DNA from: Ensifer sp. IC4062
GTDB taxonomy: Bacteria; Pseudomonadota; Alphaproteobacteria; Rhizobiales; Rhizobiaceae
Direction: 5' to 3'
Assembly (NCBI RefSeq): GCF_020193575.1
Contig: NZ_JADYVD010000026.1
Span: forward strand, 1 to 64,000
DNA length: 64,000 nucleotides
Part shown: one piece after another, positions 38,235 to 46,004 of the stretch
How positions within the stretch are numbered: position 1 is the first letter of the stretch
Layout of the letters: the number at the start of each line of letters is the position of its first letter
Notes under the pieces: generated by a model
What the model was told of the DNA's origin: nothing
Database searches by the model: none
The model's input: the letters and a program-made list of their open reading frames with translations, nothing else
Translations under genes and position numbers: made by a program

Positions 38235-39224
38235 ATGAACATCGCAAAGCACATTCTATCCCGCCGTGCATTTACCGCGCTGGCCGGTGCCGCTTTCCTG
38301 GCAACGATGGCGCCGGTCGCGTCATTTGCGCAGGACGTTACGATCCCGATCATCGTGAAGGATACCACTTCCTTCTACTGGCAAATCGTTCTCGCGGGCG
38401 CGCGCGCCGCCGGTAAGGATCTCGGCGTGAATGTGCCGGAACTTGGCGCCCAGTCTGAATCGGACATCAACGGCCAGATCAGCATCCTCGAAAATGCCGT
38501 TGCCGGCGCGCCGGCTGCGGTCGTGATCTCGCCGACGGAGTTCAAGGCGCTCGGCAAGCCGATTGACGAGGCAGCAAAAGCTGTTCCGATCATCGGCATC
38601 GACTCGGCCGCTGACTCGAAGGCCTTCACCTCGTTCCTGACGACCGACAATGTCCAGGGCGGTCGTATCGCCGCTGATGGGCTCGCCGCCGCAATCAAAG
38701 AGGCCACCGGCAAGGAGGAAGGCGAAATCGCCATCATCACCAGCTTGCCGGGCGTTGGCTCGCTCGACCAGCGCCGCGAGGGCTTCCTCGACCAGGTCAA
38801 GACCAAGTACCCGGGCCTCAAGGTCGTTGCCGACAAATACGCCGACGGTCAGGCCACGACTGGTCTCAACATGATGACCGACCTGATCACCGCCAATCCG
38901 AATCTCGTCGGCGTCTTCGCCTCCAACCTGATCATGGCGCAAGGCGTCGGCCAGGCGATCGCCGAAAACAAGCTCGGTGACAAGATCAAGGTGATCGGCT
39001 TCGACAGCGACGAAAAGACAGTCGGCTTCCTCAAGGAAGGCGTATTAGCCGGGCTCGTCGTGCAGGATCCCTATCGCATGGGCTATGATGGCGTGAAGAC
39101 GGCACTTGCGGTCTCGAAGGGCGAGAAGGTCGAAGCGAATGTCGATACAGGCGCGAACCTCGTCACCAAGGCGAACATGGCCGACCCGAAAATCGATGCA
39201 CTTTTGAACCCGAAGGTAAACTAG
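38235..39224 (+). CDS. Ribose-type periplasmic sugar-binding protein
   Basis: Solute-binding protein of 329 residues (periplasmic binding protein type I, RbsB-like) that captures the sugar for the importer encoded next. The signal peptide MNIAKHILSRRAFTALAG ends near ASFA-QD and contains a twin-arginine-like SRRAF, so Tat export is possible. Mature domain marks are KDTTSFYWQIVLAGARAAGK, AVVISPTEFKALGKPI, IGIDSAADSKAFTSFLTTDN and VIGFDSDEKTVGFLKEG. The start ATG at 38235 follows AGAGGAGAAA. Two hairpins separate it from the ATPase gene, which should favour extra binding protein. Confidence 0.92.
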   Translation: MNIAKHILSRRAFTALAGAAFLATMAPVASFAQDVTIPIIVKDTTSFYWQIVLAGARAAGKDLGVNVPELGAQSESDINGQISILENAVAGAPAAVVISPTEFKALGKPIDEAAKAVPIIGIDSAADSKAFTSFLTTDNVQGGRIAADGLAAAIKEATGKEEGEIAIITSLPGVGSLDQRREGFLDQVKTKYPGLKVVADKYADGQATTGLNMMTDLITANPNLVGVFASNLIMAQGVGQAIAENKLGDKIKVIGFDSDEKTVGFLKEGVLAGLVVQDPYRMGYDGVKTALAVSKGEKVEANVDTGANLVTKANMADPKIDALLNPKVN

Positions 39225-39241
39225 ACCCGGGGGCATGACAT

Positions 39242-39320
39242 GGCGACGGCCGATACGAGGGGCGCCGTCGCCCTCCGGGTTGGCGCATAACCCCGGGGAG
39301 CGATTTTCGGGGTTATGCGC
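39242..39320 (+). promoter_or_regulatory. Two stem-loops between the binding-protein and ATPase genes
   Basis: Stem 1 is GGCGACGGC/GCCGTCGCC (39242-39250 and 39264-39272). Stem 2 is a perfect 12-bp GCGCATAACCCC/GGGGTTATGCGC (39283-39294 and 39309-39320). No T-tract follows. Such structures often protect the upstream message or partly stop transcription, giving binding protein in excess over membrane components. Confidence 0.7.
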
Positions 39321-39381
39321 GGATAGCTGTTGCAGCGTCGGGTCGACTTTGACGGAAGGCGCTGCCGAGGAGGAGGCATTC

Positions 39382-40929
39382 ATGATTGGACTTCAAGAGG
39401 TCGGCCACCGGCACGAGCAGAGAACGCCCGCCGGCCACCCGGTTCCCAAGGGTGAGCCAATCCTCGAATTGTACAGTCTGCGGAAGAACTACGGCGCGGT
39501 GGAAGCGCTGAAGCCCGCGACCATGACATTCCTTTCGGGCGAGGTGCATGCAATCGTCGGTGAAAACGGTGCCGGCAAGTCGACACTGATCAAACTGCTG
39601 ACAGGGGTGATAGCCCGGACCTCGGGCGATGTCCTCTGGTGCGGCGAGCCGGTGCAACTCGCGACCCCCAACGAGGCGATTTCGCGCGGCATCAATGCCG
39701 TCCATCAGGAAGTCGTGCTCTGCCCGCACTTAAGCGTCGCAGCCAACATGTTCCTCGGTGACGAGATGAACAGGCGCGGCCTGATGCGCAAGCGCGCGAT
39801 GACCGATGCGGCCCAAGGGGTGCTCGATGATCTCGGCTTCAATCTTCCCGCAGGCGCGGTGCTCGGTAGTCTGACGATCGGCCAGCAGCAACTGGTCGCC
39901 ACGGCGCGGGCGGCGATGCGCGGCACCCAGTTCCTGATCTTCGACGAGCCGACGGCCTATCTTACGCGACAGGAATCCGAGCAACTGTTCCGCCTCATTC
40001 GTCGGCTGCAGAGCGAAGGCGTCACGATTGTCTATATCAGCCACCGTCTCGAGGAGGTGTTCGAGCTTGCGGACCGGGTCTCCGTCCTGCGCGACGGCAC
40101 CCATGTCGGCACGCGGGCGATTGGCGAGACGAACGAGGCCGAGCTGATTGCGCTGATGATCAATCGCACGATCGAACAGATCTATCACAAGGAACATTTT
40201 ACCGCGGGCGAGACGCTCGTTGAAACACGCGGGCTGACCGGCCCAGGCTTTGCCGATGTGTCGCTGACGGTCAGGGCTGGCGAAATCGTCGGCCTTTACG
40301 GCCTGATCGGCGCCGGCCGCAGCGAATTTGCACTCGGCCTTTATGGTCGCCATCGGCTTAGCGCCGGAGAGGTCTTCTGGCAGGGCAGGAAGGTCGAAAT
40401 CGACAGCGAGCGGAAGGCGATGGAACTCGGGATTGCACTGGCGCCGGAGAGTCGCCGCGATCAGGGGCTCTGTCTCAATCTGCCGATCGGCCTCAACATC
40501 AACCTGCCGGTTTTCCGCAAGCTGACACGCGGTTTGACGATTAACCGTGCCGAGGAGGCGGCGAACGCCGACCGTCAGATTAGGGATCTGAAGATCAAGA
40601 CGCCGTCGCGTCGGGTGCTGGCGTCCGCCATGTCCGGCGGCAACCAGCAGAAGATCGTCATAGGAAAGTGGCTCAGTCACGGGGCGAAGCTCTTCATCTT
40701 CGATGAGCCGACCGTCGGCGTCGATGTCGGAACCAAGGCCGAGATCTATCGGCTTTTCGCGCGGCTCTTGGAGAAGGGGGCGGGCATCATCCTGATTTCG
40801 TCCTACTTGCCGGAGGTCTACGAACTGTCGGACCGGCTGCATGTCTTTCGGCAGGGGCGGCTTGTGGGTAGCCACGGCTATCACACGGCCAGCCATGAAG
40901 AGGTGCTGGCGCAGGCGATCGGCGCGTGA
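39382..40929 (+). CDS. Sugar ABC transporter ATP-binding protein (RbsA/MglA type)
   Basis: Double-domain ATPase of 515 residues that drives sugar import. Domain 1 has Walker A GENGAGKST, signature LTIGQQQLVATARAA and Walker B FLIFDEPTAYLT. Domain 2 has the degenerate P-loop GLIGAGRSEFALGL, signature SGGNQQKIVIGKWL and FIFDEPTVGVDVG. This pattern, with a weak second Walker A, is normal for the family. The start ATG at 39382 follows GAGGAGGAGG. It is followed at 41 bp by the permease gene. Confidence 0.95.
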   Translation: MIGLQEVGHRHEQRTPAGHPVPKGEPILELYSLRKNYGAVEALKPATMTFLSGEVHAIVGENGAGKSTLIKLLTGVIARTSGDVLWCGEPVQLATPNEAISRGINAVHQEVVLCPHLSVAANMFLGDEMNRRGLMRKRAMTDAAQGVLDDLGFNLPAGAVLGSLTIGQQQLVATARAAMRGTQFLIFDEPTAYLTRQESEQLFRLIRRLQSEGVTIVYISHRLEEVFELADRVSVLRDGTHVGTRAIGETNEAELIALMINRTIEQIYHKEHFTAGETLVETRGLTGPGFADVSLTVRAGEIVGLYGLIGAGRSEFALGLYGRHRLSAGEVFWQGRKVEIDSERKAMELGIALAPESRRDQGLCLNLPIGLNINLPVFRKLTRGLTINRAEEAANADRQIRDLKIKTPSRRVLASAMSGGNQQKIVIGKWLSHGAKLFIFDEPTVGVDVGTKAEIYRLFARLLEKGAGIILISSYLPEVYELSDRLHVFRQGRLVGSHGYHTASHEEVLAQAIGA

Positions 40930-40970
40930 CCGCGAGAAACAAGGCATAAGGGACTGCAGGGAGGAACGAC

Positions 40971-41948
40971 ATGAGTGTGGAAACGGTTGAAAGCAGCACG
41001 GGGCCGACGCCGAGGAAAGGGATCAGCATCCTGTTCGGCCTGACGCTGCTCGGGCTTCTGCTCTTCCTCTGGCTACTTCTCGGCTTCGCGACCAACAGCT
41101 TCTGGACGCCGAACAACATCAGCAACCTCTTACGCCAGGGCGCGATGACGGCGATTCTTGCGGTCGGCCAGACCTTCGTGATCATCACCGCCGGCATCGA
41201 CCTCTCGGTTGGTGCAGTGGTCGGCTTCACCAGCGTCATTGTCGCATGGCTGCTTGCCGCCGGCGTTCCGCTGTGGCTTGCCCTGATCGCGACCCTGGCT
41301 ATCGGCGTCCTGATCGGCGCTTTCCATGCCTTCGGCATCGTCCGCATGGGGCTGCCGCCCTTTATCATCACGCTGGCAACGCTGACTTCGCTGCGCGGCA
41401 TCGGCCTGCTCATCACCAACGGCTCGACCATCTCGATCACCAACGAGGCCTTCACCAATTTCTCGCGGGCCGATTTCCTCGGTGTGCCGAGCCTGTTCTG
41501 GATGGTGATCGTCGTTGCCGTGCCGGCCTATGTCTTCCTGCACTTGAGCCGTTTCGGCCGCTATCTCTTTGCCGTCGGCTCTAACAGCGAGGCGGCGCGC
41601 CTTTCCGGCGTCAACGTCAACCGCACGATTTATCTCGCCTATATCCTGTCATCGACCTGCGCCGCCTTTGTCGGTCTGCTGCTCGCCTCGCGCATCGGCA
41701 TTGGCAACGCCACACAGGCAGAGGGCTGGGAGCTGCAGGCGATCGCCTCGTCGGTGATCGGCGGCACGAGCCTTTTCGGTGCGGTCGGCTCGGTCCACGG
41801 GCCGCTGCTCGGCGCTTTCATCCTGGCAACGATCAACAACGGCGCCAATCTCATGAACGTCAATTCCTTCTGGCAGCGCATCATCACCGGGCTGCTGATC
41901 ATCGTCATCGTCTACTTCGACCAGCTCCGTCGGCGGGGCGAGCGATGA
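40971..41948 (+). CDS. Sugar ABC transporter permease (RbsC type)
   Basis: Integral membrane protein of 325 residues with about eight to ten hydrophobic segments. The conserved ITAGIDLSVGAVVGFTSVI, the GLPPFIITLATLTSLRGIGL block and the GRYLFAVGSNSEAARLSGVN loop, which contacts the ATPase, are diagnostic of the BPD_transp_2/RbsC family. The start is the ATG at 40971 after GGGAGGAACG. Its last codons overlap the dehydrogenase start by 4 bp, tying transporter and catabolic genes into one operon. Confidence 0.95.
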   Translation: MSVETVESSTGPTPRKGISILFGLTLLGLLLFLWLLLGFATNSFWTPNNISNLLRQGAMTAILAVGQTFVIITAGIDLSVGAVVGFTSVIVAWLLAAGVPLWLALIATLAIGVLIGAFHAFGIVRMGLPPFIITLATLTSLRGIGLLITNGSTISITNEAFTNFSRADFLGVPSLFWMVIVVAVPAYVFLHLSRFGRYLFAVGSNSEAARLSGVNVNRTIYLAYILSSTCAAFVGLLLASRIGIGNATQAEGWELQAIASSVIGGTSLFGAVGSVHGPLLGAFILATINNGANLMNVNSFWQRIITGLLIIVIVYFDQLRRRGER

Positions 41949-42985
41949 CGGGGGTTGACGGCATGAAGGCCATCCTTTGCCCGGAGCCCGGTCGCCTCGA
42001 GATCGTCGAACGCAGCCGGCCCGCGGCTCCAGCGGCCGGGTGGGTGCGGCTCGCCGTCAGCCATGTCGGGATCTGCGGCACCGACTACCACATCTTCGAA
42101 GGCAAGCATCCCTTCCTGCAATATCCCCGCGTGATGGGGCACGAAATCTCGGCGAGGGTGATTGAAGCGGGCCCTGAAACGTCCCTCGCACCCGGGATGC
42201 TGGTGGTAGTCAATCCCTATCTGTCCTGCGGGAGCTGTGTCGCCTGTCGAAGCGGAAAGCCGAATTGCTGCACGGCGATCAGCGTCCTCGGCGTGCACAC
42301 CGACGGGGCTTTCTGCGAAGAGATCACCATGCCAGAGAGAAATCTCTACCCGGCTCAGGATCTGTCGCCCGAAGCCGCCGCTGCGGTCGAGTTCCTGGCG
42401 ATCGGCGCTCATGCGGTCCGCCGGTCGAGGGCAGCGCCGGGCGCCCGTTCGCTGGTCATCGGCGCCGGACCGATCGGCCTGGGAGCGGCGCTCTTCTCGC
42501 GCATTGCCGGACACAGCGTGACCCTTCTCGACACGAGCGTGGAACGACTGGCCTTTGCTGCCGACAGGCTCGGCCTTTCGCACGGCATTGTTGCCGATGG
42601 CGACACGGAACGTGCAATCGCGCAGGCGACGGATGGCGATGGCTTCGATGTCGTTTTCGATGCTACCGGCAATGGCGCGTCGATGGAGCGGTCGTTCGCC
42701 CATGTCGCCCATGGCGGAACGCTGGTCTTCGTCGGCGTCGTCAAGGACGACATCCGCTTCTCCGATCCGGAATTCCACAAGCGGGAGATGACTTTGGTCG
42801 CCAGCCGCAATGCTACACGGACTGATTTCGATCATGTCGTCACGTCGATCCGTGACGGCCTGGCCCCGGTCGACGCGTTGATCACCCATCGCACGACACT
42901 CGCTGAGGCGGTCGACGATCTGCCGCGTTGGGCGCACGACAAGGCCGGCCTCGTCAAGGCCGTGATCGCAGTGGGTGTCGCATGA
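41945..42985 (+). CDS. Zinc-dependent medium-chain alcohol dehydrogenase
   Basis: MDR oxidoreductase of 346 residues. The catalytic zinc ligands are in HVGICGTDYH and MGHEI; the structural zinc site has four cysteines in SCGSCVACRSGKPNCC; the nucleotide fold is SLVIGAGPIGLGAALFSRIA. The family oxidises sugar alcohols, aldonates and related polyols. In this operon it may oxidise a hydroxyl of an intermediate or of an alternative substrate; which one is not evident. Its ATG overlaps the permease stop, and its own stop overlaps the lactonase start by 4 bp. Confidence 0.9.
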   Translation: MTGVDGMKAILCPEPGRLEIVERSRPAAPAAGWVRLAVSHVGICGTDYHIFEGKHPFLQYPRVMGHEISARVIEAGPETSLAPGMLVVVNPYLSCGSCVACRSGKPNCCTAISVLGVHTDGAFCEEITMPERNLYPAQDLSPEAAAAVEFLAIGAHAVRRSRAAPGARSLVIGAGPIGLGAALFSRIAGHSVTLLDTSVERLAFAADRLGLSHGIVADGDTERAIAQATDGDGFDVVFDATGNGASMERSFAHVAHGGTLVFVGVVKDDIRFSDPEFHKREMTLVASRNATRTDFDHVVTSIRDGLAPVDALITHRTTLAEAVDDLPRWAHDKAGLVKAVIAVGVA

Positions 42986-43815
42986 CGTTGATCGATGCTC
43001 ACCAGCATTATTGGACGCTCGGCCTTGGCCATAACAACTGGCCGGGACCGGATCTGGCGCCGATCTATCGCGATTTCGGGCCGGAAGACCTGAAGCCTAA
43101 CCTCGCAGCGGCAGGAATTTTGCGAACGGTTCTCGTTCAGGCCGCGCCGAATGTGAAGGAAACCGAATTTCTGCTTTCGCTCGCCGAGCGGGAGGATACG
43201 GTCGCCGCCGTGGTCGGCTGGGTCAACATTTTGGCGGCCGATGCCGTTTCAGAAATCAGGCGTCTGAAGGCCAGCCCGAAGCTCAAGGGCATCCGCCCGA
43301 TGCTGCAATCCATTTTGGAAACCGCTTGGATCCTGCAGCCGCAGGCGATTGCCACGCTGCAGGCGCTGCCCGGACTGGATATGCGGTTTGACGCCCTGAT
43401 CCAGCCGCGGCATTTGCCGATCATCGCGGCCCTTGCTGATGAGGTGCCGGATCTTGCGATCGTTGTTGACCATTGCGCCAAGCCCTTTATCGCCGCGGGA
43501 AAACTGGAGCCGTGGCAGTCAGACATGGCGGCGCTCGCCCGTCGCCCGAACGTCCACGTCAAGCTCTCCGGGCTTGTAACCGAGGCGGGCGGCGGCTGGT
43601 CGGTCGAGAGGCTCAGGCCCTATGCCGCGCACATCCTCGATGTCTTTGGAACTGATCGAGTGATGTTCGGCAGCGACTGGCCGGTAGTGCTGCTCGACGC
43701 GGAGTATGGCGCATGGTTCGCTGCGGCACAGGAACTAACGGCGCACCTCACACCCTCTGAGCGCGAGAATGTTTTTTCGGGCACGGCGGCCCGCTTTTAC
43801 AGACTTTCCGGCTAA
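42982..43815 (+). CDS. Amidohydrolase-2 family sugar lactonase (L-fuconolactonase-like)
   Basis: TIM-barrel hydrolase of 277 residues like the enzymes that open L-fucono-, L-rhamnono- or L-galactono-lactone. IDAHQHYWTLG is the N-terminal metal-site motif, LAIVVDHCAKPF gives a further histidine, NVHVKLSGLVTEAG and DRVMFGSDWPVVLL with the catalytic-type aspartate complete the set. The ATG at 42982 overlaps the dehydrogenase stop. It fits as the second step after the aldo/keto reductase. It is the last gene of the sugar operon; phaZ begins 234 bp downstream. Confidence 0.88.
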   Translation: MTLIDAHQHYWTLGLGHNNWPGPDLAPIYRDFGPEDLKPNLAAAGILRTVLVQAAPNVKETEFLLSLAEREDTVAAVVGWVNILAADAVSEIRRLKASPKLKGIRPMLQSILETAWILQPQAIATLQALPGLDMRFDALIQPRHLPIIAALADEVPDLAIVVDHCAKPFIAAGKLEPWQSDMAALARRPNVHVKLSGLVTEAGGGWSVERLRPYAAHILDVFGTDRVMFGSDWPVVLLDAEYGAWFAAAQELTAHLTPSERENVFSGTAARFYRLSG

Positions 43816-43862
43816 GGACTTGCCTTGCCCGGCTTTCCTACAGCCTTAGGCAAGCGAGCCGG
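43812..43862 (+). terminator. Interleaved inverted repeats at the end of the sugar operon
   Basis: Competing complementary pairs: CTAAGG (43812-43817) with CCTTAG (43844-43849), CTTGCCT (43819-43825) with AGGCAAG (43848-43854), and CCGGCT (43829-43834) with AGCCGG (43857-43862). They overlap the lactonase stop and could form a terminator stem or a pseudoknot-like fold. No T-tract is present. Confidence 0.35.
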
Positions 43863-43925
43863 TGCAGCGTTGGGAATCCAGTAACATTTTCCGGAGAGAT
43901 CTTGCAGCGGGGCGGAAAGGGCATA

Positions 43926-43944
43926 ATTGTTGCACTGCACAAGA
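43926..43944. promoter_or_regulatory. TGC-rich partial palindrome upstream of phaZ
   Basis: The sequence TTGTTGCACTGCACAAG is a partial dyad with TTGT/ACAA ends, about 105 bp before phaZ. TGC-rich sites are bound by the PHB-responsive repressor PhaR in alphaproteobacteria, so this could be its operator. The match is suggestive only. Confidence 0.3.
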
Positions 43945-44049
43945 AACATGGTAGTCTGCCAGCGATTGCGGACACCAAGACAAACAATCGCAAGCTTGCG
44001 TCCGACTGGGAGCGGCGTTGTCATTGATTGAAACAAGGGTACGCGTCCC

Positions 44050-45324
44050 ATGTTCTACCAGCTTTACGAATTGAACCATGCCATGATGGCACCGTGGCGC
44101 ACGGCCGCGGATGCCCTGCGCCTCGCCTTTAACAATCCGATGAATCCGGTCTCGCACACCTATTTCGGCCGTGCGACTGCTGCGGGATTGGAGGTTTTTG
44201 AGCGCGCTACACGGCGCTATGGCAAACCGGAATTCGGCCTTCCCGAAACCATCGTCGACGGGCAACCGGTGCCCGTGCACGAGAAGATCGTCTGGCGGGC
44301 GCCTTTCTGCAATCTCATCCACTTCGAGCGCTCCCTTCCCAAGGGAAGAGCGCCGGATCACAAGATTCTGATGGTTGCGCCCATGTCGGGGCACTACGCC
44401 ACGCTGCTGCGCGGTACCGTCGAAGCGCTGCTGCCGCATGCCGACGTCTACATCACAGATTGGATCGACGCGCGGATGGTGCCTCTCGCCGAAGGCACCT
44501 TCGATCTCGACGACTATATCGACTATGTCGTTCAGATGCTGCACTTCCTCGGACCCGATATCCATGTGATCGGTGTCTGTCAGCCGGCGGTGCCGGTCTT
44601 GGCTGCAGTCTCGCTGATGGAAGCGGCGGAAGATCCGCTCGCACCGGCGTCGATGACCCTGATGGGCGGGCCGATAGACACCCGCATCAATCCGACCGCG
44701 GTCAATCAGCTGGCGAAGGAGCGGTCGATCGAATGGTTCCGCGACAACGTCATCATGCCCGTGCCGTGGCCGCAGCCGGGTTTTATGCGCATGGTCTATC
44801 CGGGCTTCCTGCAGCTCTCCGGCTTCATGTCCATGAATCTCGATCGGCACCTGATCGCGCACAAGGAATTCTTCGCGCACCTCGTCAAGAACGACGGTGA
44901 CGCCGCCGACAAGCACCGCGATTTCTATGACGAATACCTGGCGGTCATGGACCTGACGGCGGAATTCTACCTCCAGACCGTGCAGGTCGTGTTCATGCAG
45001 CATGCCTTGCCGAAGGGCGAGATGACGCACCGGGGGCGGCGCGTTGACCCGTCGGCGATCCGCAAGGTGGCGCTCCTGACCGTCGAGGGCGAAAACGACG
45101 ACATTTCCGGTGTCGGCCAGACGAAGGCCGCGCAGACGATCTGCACCAGCATCCCGGAACATATGCGTCAGCATTACATGCAGCCGGATGTTGGCCACTA
45201 CGGCGTCTTCAATGGATCGCGTTTCCGTCGCGAGATCGCGCCGCGCATCATCGCTTTCCAGCGCGAGCACTCGCGTCGCGCCGCGCCGTTCAAGCAACTC
45301 ATTAAGGGCGGAAAGTCGGCCTGA
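44050..45324 (+). CDS. phaZ: Intracellular polyhydroxyalkanoate depolymerase
   Basis: Enzyme of 424 residues of the PhaZ1 type that mobilises stored poly-3-hydroxybutyrate in the cytosol. MFYQLYELNHAMMAPWR is the typical N-terminus. The nucleophile is a cysteine, C177 in VIGVCQPAVPVLA, rather than the serine of secreted depolymerases. MTLMGGPIDTRINPT and HYMQPDVGHYGVFNGSRFR, with the catalytic-type histidine, follow. There is no signal peptide, consistent with granule-associated action. It appears to be transcribed alone. PHB metabolism is prominent in rhizobia. Confidence 0.95.
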   Translation: MFYQLYELNHAMMAPWRTAADALRLAFNNPMNPVSHTYFGRATAAGLEVFERATRRYGKPEFGLPETIVDGQPVPVHEKIVWRAPFCNLIHFERSLPKGRAPDHKILMVAPMSGHYATLLRGTVEALLPHADVYITDWIDARMVPLAEGTFDLDDYIDYVVQMLHFLGPDIHVIGVCQPAVPVLAAVSLMEAAEDPLAPASMTLMGGPIDTRINPTAVNQLAKERSIEWFRDNVIMPVPWPQPGFMRMVYPGFLQLSGFMSMNLDRHLIAHKEFFAHLVKNDGDAADKHRDFYDEYLAVMDLTAEFYLQTVQVVFMQHALPKGEMTHRGRRVDPSAIRKVALLTVEGENDDISGVGQTKAAQTICTSIPEHMRQHYMQPDVGHYGVFNGSRFRREIAPRIIAFQREHSRRAAPFKQLIKGGKSA

Positions 45325-45492
45325 CAGGAAAGGCTCCGCTTTCGGCAATTGAAGGCAGTCGTTTTGCCCGTGCAGAGTCAAGATCTTGACCGATTCCGAC
45401 ACCGAAAGTCTTGCAGAGGCGGCGGGCCTTTCCCACATCGTTTTTATCGGGTCGCGATTGTCGCGGCCCGCTGAATGCGAGGAATCGTGAAG

Positions 45493-45915
45493 ATGAACCA
45501 ATCTGCATTGATCCGTCCGGACTGGACGCCCGCGACCATTGCATTGATGGTGCTCGGCTTCGTTGTGTTCTGGCCGCTTGGGCTGGCAATGCTCGCCTAT
45601 ATCCTCTTCGGTGAAAAGCTGAGGGCGTTCAAGAAGGACGCCAACGGCAGTGTGGATCGCATGTGCGCCGGCTTCCGGCGCAACCACCGTCAGCACTGGG
45701 CGCATCATCGCACCGGCAACGTCGCGTTTGACGACTGGCGCGAAGCGGAGCTTGCCCGCCTCGATGAAGAGCGCCGCAAACTGGACCAAATGCGCGAGGA
45801 ATTCGACGCCTATGTGCGCGAACTCCGCCGCGCCAAGGACCAGGAAGAGTTCGACCGCTTCATGCGCGAGCGCAAGAACGGCGGTCCTTCGCCGTCCACC
45901 GGTGAGACGAGCTGA
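45493..45915 (+). CDS. DUF2852 small membrane protein
   Basis: Protein of 140 residues with one strong hydrophobic segment near the N-terminus (TIALMVLGFVVFWPLGLAML), followed by a basic stretch and a charged, probably coiled-coil C-terminal half (RLDEERRKLDQMREEFDAYV). This matches the alphaproteobacterial DUF2852 family, whose function is unknown. I chose the ATG at 45493; GTG at 45487 is possible but too close to GAGG. Topology suggests a single- or hairpin-anchored inner-membrane protein with a cytoplasmic coiled coil. A perfect palindrome GTCAAGATCTTGAC lies about 100 bp upstream. Confidence 0.8.
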   Translation: MNQSALIRPDWTPATIALMVLGFVVFWPLGLAMLAYILFGEKLRAFKKDANGSVDRMCAGFRRNHRQHWAHHRTGNVAFDDWREAELARLDEERRKLDQMREEFDAYVRELRRAKDQEEFDRFMRERKNGGPSPSTGETS

Positions 45916-45930
45916 AGCGAAAACACCTAT

Positions 45931-45954
45931 CCGGCGTTTCATGTGAAACGCCGG
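45931..45954. terminator. Perfect hairpin after the DUF2852 gene, parS-like core
   Basis: Arms CCGGCGTTTCA/TGAAACGCCGG are perfect 11-bp complements around a central TG. It lies 16 bp after the stop codon without a T-tract, so it may be a weak terminator. Its core GTTTCATGTGAAAC differs from the parS core at one central position. Confidence 0.5.
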
Positions 45955-46004
45955 ATATCTGAGCCCGTGCTGCGAATGATCCGCGAATCGGATAGAAAGG
46001 CGCC

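Noticed and set aside
43846..45942. A 698-codon open frame on the minus strand across phaZ
   Set aside because: It lies wholly antisense to phaZ and the DUF2852 gene, both clearly real, and its translation is histidine- and arginine-rich with no family similarity. Long antisense frames are expected in GC-rich DNA.
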